64,000 bases of DNA from Pseudocercospora fijiensis CIRAD86. Taxonomy: Eukaryota; Ascomycota; Dothideomycetes; Mycosphaerellales; Mycosphaerellaceae. Position 1 is the stretch's first letter. Every line of letters starts with the position of its first letter. The notes below the pieces were generated by a model. It had not been told where the DNA came from. It saw only the letters and a program-made list of their open reading frames with translations, and made no database searches. Positions 53,446 to 64,000 of the stretch are shown here, one piece after another. The DNA lies in the NCBI RefSeq assembly GCF_000340215.1, contig NW_006921533.1:4037121-4101120 (forward strand). The letters are read 5' to 3'. A program made the position numbers and the translations under genes.

Positions 53446-54043
53446 GGAGATGAACGAATTGAACGAAATGTTCTCATGCCTTGCTTTGGTGGAGCTTATA
53501 AACTGATCAATGGCAAGGCTGATCTCGCGTGTATGAGATGCGACAGCTCTCATCAGACGCCATATCCTCTTCAAAACACGATCATTGCGAGAGTGAACCA
53601 ATCGGAGTGAACGGCTCCAGTCGTTGTCACTCTTTTCTTCACATGCTGAAAAGCTGGCCTGAGCGCCTTCGGCAATTTCCGGACTACTTGTACCCTTTCC
53701 GCACCTCCAAGGCTCCAATCTCGAGTTCCACCTATCTTTGCCCGCAGCGATAGATACTGCCTACCCCAAAGACAACACTCGACTGAGCGCAATAAGTCAT
53801 CAAATAATCCCGACTCGAGTCGTAAATGCCTTGGAGGGTATTTTTCCCTCTTAAGCGTCAATTGCGTTGGGCGCTCTACAGCGGCCGTACTACCCTCGAA
53901 CCACCATTGCATCAAACAGTATCGCCGCGCGACATTCCCTTGATTGAATGAGCGACTCGGAGTTCCGCTGGAGCTTATATCATTGATCCAAGAACGCAGC
54001 GTTCCAGCTTTAATCTGTGGTCAAAATACTCGAGCTAAGCATC
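53446..54043. other. Intergenic, promoter of the MOSC-reductase gene
   Basis: 598 bp with no supported gene; a long minus-strand open frame crossing the O-methyltransferase is its shadow. Confidence 0.45.
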
Positions 54044-55747
54044 ATGGGCTCGTATGAAGGCCAATCCATCAACCGAGCCAACCTCGCTAAGCAAATCGTC
54101 CGCGGAATCGAGACAGCTCCAATCCCAGCGCCCGGTACCCTCCTCCAGATTCGCACAGGCAAGGTCGGCCGACTGGGACACACGAAATCTGCCATTGCCA
54201 AGCACGAAGTCAATGGTCCGATCTTCGTGGGCAACACAGGTCTGATCGAAGATGAGCATGTCTATCGCGACCACGGAGGAATTGAACGCGCGGTGCACGG
54301 CTACAACCCCAACCACTACGCAGACTGGCGAGCTGAGGAGCCACCCAATCCATCTCTATTCGACCTCGGTGGCTTTGGAGAGAATCTTTGCGCGACAAAT
54401 CTAGACGAGGAGAATGTGTGCATCGGTGATTTGTTCCGGGTAGGCGAGAATGTCATACTCCAGGTCAGCGAACCACGAAATCCATGCTATAAGCTGAATA
54501 TTCGTTTTGAGTGGTCACGGGCGCTCAAACGCGTCCAAAGCACTGGTCGCGTCGGCTGGCTCTTCCGCGTGCTGGAGACTGGTTATATCGAGAAAGGCGA
54601 TGGGATCGTCCTAATCGACAGGCCACATCCGAGGTGGTCGGTGATGAACGTGCAACGCGTCATCGCTGGAAAGTCGGTACCGCTGGCTCTGCTGCAGGAA
54701 TGCAGTGATTTGGAAGTGCTCACGGAAAAGTTTAGAGACCGAGCGCGGAAGCGATTGGAGGGCTCACCCAAAAAATACACCTTGGTCGAGGTCAAGAGCG
54801 TCACTTCGCGCGTCAAGCAGTTCACGTTCACACTCAGAGATTCGTTGAGACTGCAGAATGCTGCATTCGAGCCCTTCGCATTTGCGCAGATTCGCTTCGG
54901 CCCAGAGCTCTCAATGTCGCGCTCGTATTCGATTGTTGCTGGCGACCTGGGAAGATTCACTTTAGGCGTAGCTTTGGATGATGCATCTCGGGGTGGTTCG
55001 AAATTCCTGCACGCTGAATTGAAGTTGGGTGATGAGATCGAAATGCTTCCTGGAGCCAACCCACGAGCGGTGCGGGACGAAAAGATTTGTCTGGAGAAGG
55101 AGAGCATTAAGAATCGCATCGTGATTATTGGTGGCATTGGTGTGACTGCTTTCTTGCCTGCGATTCGACAGTGGCAAGCAGATCATGTCCCATTTGAAGT
55201 ACACTATGCTGTGCGCAGCCCAGAGCAGGCCGCCTTCCTCGAGATGTTGCCAGCGAATCAGACGACTGTTTACGCCCAGTCGCGAGGGGAGCGACTTGAC
55301 ATGACGAAAGTCATTGCTGCGAAAGCTCACGAGGGCCGCTTCGATATCAAAGTATACTGCTGCGGGCCCTCGAGATTGATGGAAGCTTGCAGACAGCATC
55401 TTGAAGAGGCTGGCTATCCAGAGCACATGAGCCATTTCGAGGACTTCGGCGGCGCTCCGGGCGGACAGCTGGGAGAAGGCTTCGAGGTGGAGGTCCACGA
55501 ACCAGACGAAGGACGCCAAGAAATGCTCACCGTCCCTCCTGAGAAGTCATTACTGCAAGTTCTCAATGAGGCTGGATTCGACGTCATGTCCAGCTGCCAG
55601 TCCGGCGGATGTGGAGCTTGCAAAGTGACCGTGTGTGCCGGCGAGGTCAAGCACCGCAGCACCGTCTTGACAGCGAAGGAGAAGGCAACGAATCTTCAGG
55701 CTTGTGTCGATCGTGGAATTGGGAAAATCACGATCGAGATTGATTGA
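54044..55747 (+). CDS. MOSC domain - FAD/NAD reductase - 2Fe-2S ferredoxin fusion oxidoreductase
   Basis: Intronless, 567 residues from ATG 54044. Residues ~25-235 form a MOSC domain (VNGPIFVGNTGLIEDEHVYRDHGGIERAVHGYN... FGENLCATN... PRNPCYKLN with the conserved Cys). Residues ~245-470 form a ferredoxin-reductase-like module with the FAD motif SRSYSIVAG (R-x-Y-S), NAD-side GGIGVTAFLPAI and CCGP. Residues ~480-567 form a plant-type 2Fe-2S domain with CQSGGCGAC and the distal Cys in LQACVD. The reductase half is like vanillate demethylase reductase/phthalate dioxygenase reductase. It likely passes electrons from NAD(P)H through FAD and Fe-S to a molybdenum-cofactor-type site or a partner oxygenase. 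Confidence 0.9.
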   Translation: MGSYEGQSINRANLAKQIVRGIETAPIPAPGTLLQIRTGKVGRLGHTKSAIAKHEVNGPIFVGNTGLIEDEHVYRDHGGIERAVHGYNPNHYADWRAEEPPNPSLFDLGGFGENLCATNLDEENVCIGDLFRVGENVILQVSEPRNPCYKLNIRFEWSRALKRVQSTGRVGWLFRVLETGYIEKGDGIVLIDRPHPRWSVMNVQRVIAGKSVPLALLQECSDLEVLTEKFRDRARKRLEGSPKKYTLVEVKSVTSRVKQFTFTLRDSLRLQNAAFEPFAFAQIRFGPELSMSRSYSIVAGDLGRFTLGVALDDASRGGSKFLHAELKLGDEIEMLPGANPRAVRDEKICLEKESIKNRIVIIGGIGVTAFLPAIRQWQADHVPFEVHYAVRSPEQAAFLEMLPANQTTVYAQSRGERLDMTKVIAAKAHEGRFDIKVYCCGPSRLMEACRQHLEEAGYPEHMSHFEDFGGAPGGQLGEGFEVEVHEPDEGRQEMLTVPPEKSLLQVLNEAGFDVMSSCQSGGCGACKVTVCAGEVKHRSTVLTAKEKATNLQACVDRGIGKITIEID

Positions 55748-56374
55748 GATCCGTTGCACTCTTCTGCTGGGCACGAGAACTGACGTTCACGAACAGACAT
55801 CGATGACCGCTCACTAATGTGAGGTCAAGGGAGTATCTTGGGTCGTCACAAGGCTACTGGGAGCAAGCCAAGTATGATACTTGTGAATGCATTTCATCGC
55901 CCAAATTGTACTTAGGACAGAATGCATCCCTACCACCACTTTCTTCTTCTCGAGGCTGTCAACGCCACTGTCATCTGCAAAAGTTCTGTTGCGCTGTATC
56001 GTTTTCGGTTCTGATCTTCGTCAGGTCGGCTGAGACGTGGCCAGTACCAGTCACAGCATGCTCTACTCAGCCCTCAAGACCATCATGATGAAGTTGATGA
56101 TACACTGATTAAGTTGTCTCTTTGTTGTACTTTGGTAGTCATCGTCTCATGCGTGTCTGAAGCTGTCAGGAGAAAGCAACTGAGGGGACGTGACGCTGGC
56201 GGCGGCGGCGGCCCGTTTGTACTTAGTTAGCTTGAGACACCACCACCACCATCACCACCACTTTACGCGTCCGTCTCGACGCGTCTTCCAGCAGGCAAAA
56301 GACTTCAGCTCAACCCAATCCCATTCCACCACCCTTCCACCACCCCTCCCATCTCCCAAAAACAAAAACCAAAA
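55748..56374. other. Intergenic, promoter of RPA14
   Basis: 627 bp with a (CAC)n-type run at about 56236-56260; otherwise nothing recognised. Confidence 0.5.
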
Positions 56375-56886
56375 ATGTCCGAAGCAACCCCCCGCATCAA
56401 CGCCGAATACCTCGAACACTTCTCGCACAAAACCGTGCGCATCACCGGCAAAGTGCGACAAATCCGCGGCGAAACGGCCGTAATCGATGCCAAAGGCTCA
56501 ATCACCCTACATCTCAACAAGGCATGCATGGCAAAGCTTTTTTTTGTTTTGTTTTCGGATCGATGAAGAAGAAGAAGAAGAAGAAGAAGAGCTCGACTGA
56601 CTCTCCTCCCACCAGGACTGCCATCTCCAAAACAACCACGCGGTCGAAATCATAGGCAAAGTTCAACAGGATTTGAGCGTCAAGGTCTTGGCGAGTACGG
56701 ATTTTGGGCTGGAGAATGATATCGGTACGAGACCGGAGAGCACGCGAAGATTTGAACGCTGGCTGGGACGCGCGCGGAAGGCTCGGTCAGAATGTGCTGA
56801 CATTTTTCAAAGATTTCAACGCAATCGACGCCGTGGTAGATGCTACGCATCGCTACCATGAAATCTTTTACCAGAAGGATGAATGA
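56375..56886 (+). CDS. RFA3: Replication protein A 14-kDa subunit (Rfa3-like)
   Basis: Three exons, 56375-56521, 56616-56724 and 56813-56886, 109 residues. The single OB fold reads INAEYLEHFSHKTVRITGKV, then the block LHLNK-DCHLQNNHAVEIIGKVQQDLSVKVLASTDFG and the end FNAIDAVVDATHRYHEIFY, as in fungal RPA14. Intron 1 (94 bp) has a GC donor (AAG-GCATGC) and a CACCAG acceptor and contains a (GAA)n run at about 56563-56591; intron 2 (88 bp) is GT-AG. RPA14 completes the single-strand DNA-binding heterotrimer used in replication and repair. Confidence 0.88.
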
Positions 56887-57825
56887 ATGATGCGATGCCC
56901 ACGACGGAAAGCTACCAGTCCTGATGATCCACGGGCTCGGTGGCATCATCATGAATTTAAGCCTAAGGAAAAGCATGGAAAGAAAGCTTCGCATTGCACG
57001 TGCGACTCGGAACATGAAGGAAGCGTAGCGGCAAATCAGGCTGACAGTGAAACTAAACAATCTTGCCTTGCTTTCTCGAGCGAGCCTTGGGTAAAGAAAG
57101 AGACTTCACATGTCATCGGCGGCTGATTGGTCAGAGAATGGAGCCAAGAAGAAGTAATTTTCAGCTGCTGTCATCATACAATGAATGTCTCTGCCTCTCG
57201 ACCAGCGAATTCCAGCCTGTGCTTCTCTGCCCAACGTAGCGCTACACGTATGTATGGCCGGAACCTTGGAAGACAGGTTTTCTTGGCCACTTGCGTTCAA
57301 GGTAAACGACTCTTTCCGCCTTATACGGTATGCCGCAGCCAACTCAGGAAAGGCCAGGCGAGTTCTTGACTGATCGGAATCTGACCCCAGCCTGATCGCT
57401 CGCGCGTATCCGAACCCAATGGCTCAACGCCTCCTGCCTTCCCTCGTCCCATCTCCCGGTGATCCGAAGATTCTCAGGAATGCCTCCGCCAATGCAGGAA
57501 AGTCGAAATATCTCTTAGTCCAATTCAATCACGCACCTCCAGTCAGAATGATCGGAAACATCCTTTGAGCTCCCTTCGGACCATCTCTTCCCATACCACT
57601 CCAGGTAGGACCAGGCTTTGAACGCGGAGAATACCACGTCGATGACGCTGTCATCAGTGTTCCATACCCTGTACAGTATGCCGCTGGCAATGCCGTCCCA
57701 GCCTCTATTTCTGTCGTATCTTACACCATATTACAATCCATATTGTTGAACAAGATATCCTACACCACCTACACATGTCCATCTTGTCATGCAGCATCGA
57801 CTTTGGTCCTCCACCTGGACCATGC
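56887..57825. other. Convergent 3' intergenic region
   Basis: 939 bp between convergent RPA14 and DUG3-like genes; only short chance ORFs. I see nothing else. Confidence 0.5.
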
Positions 57826-59043
57826 TCAGACAGCGGCTCCAACAGCGATGCCGGAGGCACGGTTCTCAGCAAAACCATGCACGCTCCCTCTCTTTTGAAC
57901 CATTTTTGGACTGTTCAGCCCGTCGCCCGTTGTCTGACCTTTGTCTGCAGCAAATGCATCACTCCTGACAAATGTGCTTGTCGAGTTGTAGAATTCGTCT
58001 AGGATGGGATGGATCAGGACGTTTTGATTGTGGATCGTCAGGACACTGTTCGTAGGCACCGTCACCCAATTGTCGCGTTCGAAGGTCAGTGGCTCGGAGG
58101 CAACGAGAACGATATCCGCGCCTCTGTCTCTCCTCTCCATCTTGTACTCTCCTTTGCCAATCTTGCTTTGGCCGGCGGGGACTGTGGAGGGCTGTTCCCT
58201 CCAATTGGTGCCGCTGCTGAAGAAAAGGGAAGCTGCTTCGTCAGTTTTCGAGCTGACATAGCGAGTACACACTACACTCTTGCCGTCTGTAATGGCGAAA
58301 TTCAGGAGACTTCGGACATCGTTGCCTTCTCTCACGTCTTCTGGTAGCGACTTGATGAAGCCGTTGATCCTCTCGATGGTCTTGAGCATTGCTTTCCTCA
58401 GCACAGTATGACCGAAACCATCTCTTTGCTTTGAGGCATCATCTGGATCAACACCTCCATACTTCTCCAGGGTATCAAGGAATAATGCGAATGCCCACTC
58501 CGAATCCGTCGAGCCTTGGACACTTTCGAACCAACGATCATTGACGTCCATGACCAGACGCTTCTTCAGGCCTAACTTCCAAGCCCCAATGCCACCATTG
58601 TGCATCCACATCAAGGCGCCTCTCGCGAATGGGTGGCAGTTGCTATCGCTTAATGCGCCTTCGGTGCTTGCTCTGACATGGGCGAAGACCAATGGACTGA
58701 CGGTTTTGGATGCCAATCGTTCCAAGTTCCGACAATTCCAGGCTGGGATGGTACTGGTGAAGATACATGGTTCTGGGCCGAGGTCCAGCACATCGTCCTG
58801 TCTCGAGGAGAGCTGATAAAGGCCTGTGGTTGCGGTACTGTTGCTGGTTATCGACGGTCGGCGTGTTGGATGGGGAAGAGTGGTGTAGTAGCCGACTCCG
58901 AAGCCATCGCCATTGTGAGGTCGTGTGGTGTCGAGTCGAAGGCGTGAGTCGTAGGACTGGGTGAGGATGGAGTGGGTGGGCGAGGTGATGAGGTGGGAGA
59001 GCAGGACGGGGCTTTGGCCGGAGTAGATGAGGAAGCGGCACAT
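57826..59043 (-). CDS. DUG3: Class II glutamine amidotransferase, DUG3-like
   Basis: Intronless, 405 residues from the ATG at 59043, chosen because it gives MCRFLIYSG, so Cys2 becomes the N-terminal nucleophile of the Ntn fold after Met removal. Conserved blocks: RPHNGDGFGVGYY, IPAWNCRNL, LVFAHVRASTEGALSDSNCHPF, MWMHNGGIGAWKL, QGSTDSEWAFALFLD, and VASEPLTFERDNWVTVP. In yeast Dug3 forms a complex with Dug2 that starts glutathione degradation in the cytosol. The first ~17 upstream in-frame codons have no ATG context and are excluded. Confidence 0.93.
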   Translation of the reverse strand: MCRFLIYSGQSPVLLSHLITSPTHSILTQSYDSRLRLDTTRPHNGDGFGVGYYTTLPHPTRRPSITSNSTATTGLYQLSSRQDDVLDLGPEPCIFTSTIPAWNCRNLERLASKTVSPLVFAHVRASTEGALSDSNCHPFARGALMWMHNGGIGAWKLGLKKRLVMDVNDRWFESVQGSTDSEWAFALFLDTLEKYGGVDPDDASKQRDGFGHTVLRKAMLKTIERINGFIKSLPEDVREGNDVRSLLNFAITDGKSVVCTRYVSSKTDEAASLFFSSGTNWREQPSTVPAGQSKIGKGEYKMERRDRGADIVLVASEPLTFERDNWVTVPTNSVLTIHNQNVLIHPILDEFYNSTSTFVRSDAFAADKGQTTGDGLNSPKMVQKRGSVHGFAENRASGIAVGAAV

Positions 59044-59399
59044 GTTGGCGAGGTGGCGAGGCCTCGTTCGCGCGGGTGCCAGGTGGTGCAATGAGGAGTA
59101 ATATGAGGGGAAGTGGTTCTAGAAGGCCGGGGCTTCTTCGCAGGTATCGCGGGATGATATAGCGACGGCAGGTACGACACGACGAAACAACGTTTGCGTG
59201 GGTGAAGGGCGATGCTTGCGTCAGTAGGGTGACGGCGTGTTGGTGTTGGTGCGATGAAGCGTGTGCACCTGCCGCAACGCGACCGCGGTCAAGAAGGAGA
59301 AGGATCGTGGTTGTTCTGCGTCGCATTTCTTGGCGGCATGACATGACGTGCTTCGTGCTTTGAGGCACTTTTCTTCGGGATGTTGCGTGGCTTGTGTGT

Positions 59400-62300
59400 C
59401 TGCTCGACTGCAGCTGGTTGTTGTTGATAATTATTATTACGAGATATTACCTCTTTGCTTTGTATAATTCTTCGTGTCTTTTTATATACTAACTCTATAT
59501 ATATCCTCGAGCGTAATATCTGCACTTCTAAGTCTCTAGGCTAATATCGGCTTCCCTCTTTGCTCCCTTATAACTTGTTGCTATATAGATCGCTAGGCTT
59601 CGTTTTACCGTAAATGCACTAGTGCAGTTCTCGCACTTAAAAGGTTTTAGGTTAAAGCCGGCTTCCCTCGTTATTCCTTTACAACTTGTTATTATATACC
59701 TCGTTAGGGCTCCTTTTACCGTAAATGCCTTAGGGCAGTTTTCGTACTTAAAAGATCTTAGGTTAAAATCGGCTTCCCTTTTAATTCCTTTGCAACTTGT
59801 TGCTATATAGATCGCTAGGCTTCGTTTTACCGTAAATGCCTTAGGGTAGTTCTCGTACTTAAAAGATCTTAGGTTAAAATCGGCTTCCCTTTTAATTCCT
59901 TTATAACTTATTACTATATAGCTCTTTAGATCTTTTTGCCTCGTAAATGTTATAGAGCAGTTTTCGCACTTCTTATAAGCTAACCTCTTATATATCTTTA
60001 GGTCTCCTTCGGTATTAAATCGACGTCGATACGCTAGGTATAGGAATCTATTAAATAATTCGTATCCGTCGAAGGCTACAACTTCCGCTTCTAAGTGCGC
60101 GTTATAGCGAAGAGCTAATAGCTTTAATATCCCTCGAAACTAAATTCTATCTAACGGCATTGTCTTAATAGCAATATTGCCCTCTATTTGCTTCTAGTAA
60201 CAGATCTCGCATTCTTACTCGCTAGTGTTTAGCGGGAATGTCTTTCGTATACGTCCTATTAAAAGTATAGCAACTTTGTCGCCTACTAACCTATAGTAAT
60301 CCTATCGTACGTAATCGTAGACTATTACGGCAAGGAGGAAATAGTACTCCGGCTAGTTAGGATCTATACTATTGTCGGTTAAAGTATTAGTATATAGCCT
60401 AGCTAATTTATTAACATCGAAGGATGCCTATACTTCCTCTCTATCTATTCGAAAGAGGTTAGAATTCTAGACGCGGGAAGTGCTATAGACGATAGTAAGA
60501 CGGAATTTAAGCATCGGATAAGTGCTATAAAGATACTACTATATATTGTTATTAGTTGAACCTCCGTCTAGTCCGGACTAAAGTAGTATAATCTCGATAG
60601 GGCAGTTATACTATTCGACGGAGTCCGCGAGTTAGGATAGTAAACTACGTACTAGATTGCCGCTACGTCCGGATTGTCCTTCGTCCTCGGGGTCTAGGAA
60701 CTGTTTTCTAGAACTGCCTAAATATATATACGGAATCTACGAGACTTGGTCTATATTGTTACGTAGCTCTACCTAGGATATAACTTTCTTAGGGAGTCTA
60801 CTAGTCGTACTAAAGTTCCTATAAAACGCGCGAACTTAATCGAACGTACGGCCTTCTAAATCTTCGAAATCTTTAATCTTTCTAAGTGCTATGCTTTTCC
60901 GTACTTAGGAGATAATTAGTCGTAGCGTATAGTCGATAGCGTCTTAAAGATCTAGCGCTTCTCTTAGGTCGGATAGTAAGTGCTAGAGAGCAGATATGCC
61001 TACTTATCTACCGACGCTAGGATAGAGGCTATAGAAAGTGTTTTAACTATCTATATGCTTTAGAAAGGTCTAAATACTCTTTAATAGTACTGTACTAATT
61101 CGATCTCTTAAGGAGTTCTCGTCTTCGATATCTACGGAATATCGGATCTCTTCGATAACTCTAGCGATAATATCGGCTTCGAGCGTCGCTTCGCCCTATA
61201 AGTCGCAAAGTAAGATATTATATACAATTCGCCTTAGCTCTAAGAGTAGGACTTCTCCGTTATATAGCTAAATATCTACGAAGATACGTTCCTACTTAGG
61301 GGTGCTATCGTTCTTACCCTCGCTATTCTACGATCTATCGTCTATCTTTACGTCTTTATTTGCGTTATCGCTCCTATTACCGGATTCTAAAGAGGAGTCG
61401 GGAGAGTAGTTAATGTCCCTAGTCTTATAAAGCGCTATAAGCGTCTCGTTGTAATCTAGCTAACTGCCGCCGCTTATATTACCTTATACGAGTATCTTCT
61501 CTATACGACGAGCGTATACGGCTCGATACGCCGCGGCGTCTAGTCGTAATTAGGAAGTCCTTACTATATCGAGATAGACGTACTCTACGAGATTTTATAC
61601 TTTGTAAATAGTATAGTCGTTATAATTCTTCTAAAAAGCAGTGTCGGCCTATATGTACTTCTAACGACCGACTGTACTTATCTAAGACGGCGAGTAGAGG
61701 GCCGACCCGTATAACTTCTCGAATAGAGTAGTTAAAATCGTTTCGACCCGCCGACGATAGAATGCTTTTTGTTCTACTTTAGAACGATCGAAGTGCTATA
61801 AGTCGAAGACTACGATCTTATATAACTCTCGACGAGCTATAAAGAACTCCTAGTGTATATTAGCCTCGTTTAGGACTAAAGCGGCTTTAGTTATGTCTTC
61901 CGTTAGTGCGAACAGAAATCTAAAGCCGTATTCTATAATCTGCTTAATAGCATCTTTAGATATTGTCTAATAAGCGACTTTAGTTAGAACTCTAACGGCG
62001 AGCTTTCCTCTTACTCGGTCTAGTACGTATATTCGGACTAAAGCTAAAACTAAGTCGTCGACTAACTAGAATATAGGTACTAGACTAACAACTCCTCTAG
62101 CCGTAAGTTAGATTATCTTATCTAGGGCTATATTATTAACTACGACACTAATTGTCTTAGAGGCATCTAATCGGGTCGTATCGCCCGAAAAGTAGGTATT
62201 AAGGATCTAGCGAAGCACTATTAAAGTCTAATCCGAGACAGACTTTGTCGATAACACCTTTCTAGTCTTATAAATCCTCTTAATTGCCCTCTAAAAGTTA

Positions 62301-64000
62301 GCCGTAGGTAAATCTGCCGAGGTATAGAACTTAGTGTTCTACCGGGGAGTATATTCTTTCGGCTTGCTATTAAGTAGAGGCTAGGATAACGCCTTAACAG
62401 CATCGCCCTTACTTAGTAGATCCTTCTTAGTAGATAGAGCACTCTTACCGATAGGCTTCTTCGCGAATAAAGCACCTTTACTAGCCGAGTTACCCTTAGA
62501 CGAAGGCTGCTAACTTAATATGCTTTTAAAGATGTGCTATAGCGTAGGCTACTGTCTTCTACCTTCTTATATTAAGCGTATACGCAGCTCGACGAAGTGC
62601 TACCTTACCTACTGCCCTATCTTTACTATAATCGGCTCCTCGCGTATAAAGTATCGTATATTGTCGATCGTAGCGAAGCCGTACTCGTAGTTATTCGGCT
62701 ATAGAGTGTATAGTACCTCTCGAGAAGGCTAGGTATAAGCATCCTTAAATAGAAAGTCTAGCTTCTTCGAAGCAAGCTCGAGCATAATCCGAATACCTTG
62801 TTCTAACTTTCCGCTACGCTTTATACCTCTAAGCGAATTAGCTAAGATAATAACTTTATTTACAAAGTCGATATTAAAGGAGCTCTAATAGCTATTACTT
62901 AATATAGTACCTGCTATAGCCTTACTATTTGCGGGCATATCTAGGATATATACGGCGTAATTCTGCTGCTTATTCTAGCCTTCTTAGTCGATAAGCGCGA
63001 GCGTGTCCTATAATTGATTTTAATAGACTTCTATCTTATCGTCTAGAAGCTAGCAAAGTAACTTAACGGGCGAGAAGTAGACGATTCCTAGTACGAAGTT
63101 GTAACTATCGAGCAAGATAAAGTCCGAAATCGTTATATTATCTAGCTAGTAGTCGCTACTGTTATAGTTACCTATTAGCGGATACTATTTACTCTAGGTG
63201 CGCAAACTTAGCCCGCTAAGACGATAGTCGTTCTATAGATAGTCTATTAAAAAGACCGTATTCTTAGGAAACGATAGATCGCCCTAGTTCCGGAGTCCGT
63301 TATCCTTTTTGTTCTGCTTAAGGTAAGTCGCGATAATGCGAGCGAGCGGTCTCGTAATCGGCAGTAATAGTCCGTCCTTATCCTGCTTCGAGTTAGGATT
63401 TAGTCCTTACTCGAAGGAGATCTAGCGTATATTCTAGTAGGCGAAGTCTAAGTTGTACTTATTCTACCTTTTCCTAGTAAGAGCTAGATCCTCTAGTTTA
63501 TAGTCTAGGACTATAGTATCCTTCTGCGATAATCCTACGACTAGTACGCTCTTCTATATAGTTAATAGAGTGCTTAACTTAGCCTCCTCGTTATTATCCG
63601 TTATAAACAACTTATTATTAGGATTCGATACTGCGATATCTTCTTGTATAAGCGAGTCTCTATCGTCTATATAGAAGACGTCGGCACTTGTCTCTGTCTC
63701 GTTAACTGCCGGTAATGCCGCTAGTAGTACTGCCGGTGCCTACGTAGTAGTAACGGGCGGGAGCTATACAACCGTTACGCTAGCTGCTTTTAGCGTTAGT
63801 AAAGCTTTCGTATTAGCAAACTTAGAGACTAGTAGAGTAGTAGGTCCCTTCGATACTATATTAACCTCTCCTTTGCGGATCTTCTATTCTCGCTATACTC
63901 TACCTTTCTCCGTAGTAGCATCCTATCCCTATATATCTTAGCGCGTTCCTAACGTATAGGCCGATTAGGTCTAGGGCTAGTATCTAGAGATCCGTTTCGA
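59400..64000 (-). pseudogene. RIP-degraded large C2H2 zinc-finger protein gene, truncated by window edge
   Basis: On the minus strand one frame reads as protein for more than 4 kb (checked in detail between about 62000 and 61000 and near the 3' end) if TAG/TAA codons are read as RIP products. It is rich in Arg, Leu and acidic residues, with segments such as IKQIIEYGFRFLFALTEDI, DYNETLIALYKTRDINYSPD and FARRELYKI-type helices, and ends in a tandem array of C2H2-like fingers (see repeat). Length would exceed 1400 residues. I could not assign a family. Being RIP-degraded, it was probably part of a repeat or mobile element. Confidence 0.55.
59500..59990 (-). repeat. 111-bp tandem repeat coding degraded C2H2 fingers
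   Basis: The phrase gtaaatg recurs at 59610, 59721, 59832 and 59943, exactly 111 bp (37 codons) apart, within units alike over their length; a partial unit lies on the left side. On the minus strand each unit reads K-C/Y-E-N-C-x3-F-T-x-K-x-x-L-x-x-Y-I-x-T-S-C/Y-K-G, a C2H2/C-type finger with some Cys and His turned to Tyr by RIP. Confidence 0.8.

Noticed and set aside
52723..53718. 331-codon minus-strand ORF
   Set aside because: It is antisense to the O-methyltransferase pseudogene, has no ATG-near signal or domain, and shows no intron signals.
1..64000. CRISPR arrays, bacterial operons or prokaryotic defence systems
   Set aside because: Introns, RIP and gene families show a fungal nuclear genome; no regular spacer-repeat array is present, and the 111-bp repeat is coding.

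Overview
The window is a stretch of nuclear genome from a filamentous ascomycete. Genes carry short GT-AG introns (about 45-95 bp, one of 235 bp), and the protein set is typical of Pezizomycotina: KTR mannosyltransferase, HsbA-like secreted protein, IRS4, DUG3, LIG4 and an ART/LDB19 arrestin. Three repeat blocks show the signature of repeat-induced point mutation (RIP): CpA and TpG are almost absent, TpA (above all TAG) is in excess, and CpG is kept. A dothideomycete is plausible, but that is inference. The mosaic consists of normal gene-rich segments separated by RIP-degraded transposon blocks.

Layout. 1-865: RIP-degraded repeat. 866-4515: an interrupted tRNA-Thr, an alpha/beta hydrolase lacking the catalytic serine, and an HsbA-like secreted protein. 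4516-14812: a Mutator-like DNA transposon with 53-bp terminal inverted repeats and an intact 9-bp target duplication. It contains a complete nested 7.0-kb Ty3/gypsy chromovirus-type LTR retroelement, which carries an antisense intron-bearing gene between pol and the 3' LTR. 14813-29440: hexose-transporter-like MFS protein, MetE-like protein, CBM9-like secreted protein, KTR mannosyltransferase, APC13-like subunit, zinc alcohol dehydrogenase, Ser-rich repeat secreted protein and an isoorotate-decarboxylase-like amidohydrolase. 29477-33057: RIP-degraded PIF/Harbinger-like transposon with two converging coding regions.

33060-59400: a gene-dense, mostly housekeeping segment. It holds a 2OG-Fe(II) oxygenase, ART1/LDB19-like arrestin, SHG1/BOD1-domain RS-rich protein, a small membrane protein, a CofD/YvcK-like protein, a Gfo/Idh/MocA oxidoreductase, two tandem frame-broken paralogues, DNA ligase IV, IRS4 EH-domain protein, an O-methyltransferase pseudogene, a MOSC-reductase-ferredoxin fusion, RPA14/Rfa3 and a DUG3-like amidotransferase. 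59400-64000: RIP-degraded remains of a very large minus-strand gene ending in a 111-bp tandem array of C2H2 fingers, running off the window.

The genes do not form an obvious metabolic cluster. Several are independent housekeeping functions (DNA repair/replication, ubiquitin ligase, glycosylation, glutathione turnover). Transporter, oxidoreductase, methyltransferase and secreted-protein genes lie nearer the repeat blocks, and decayed genes (tRNA, O-methyltransferase, tandem paralogues) are scattered among them. All product names come from reading motifs by eye; no database search was run.
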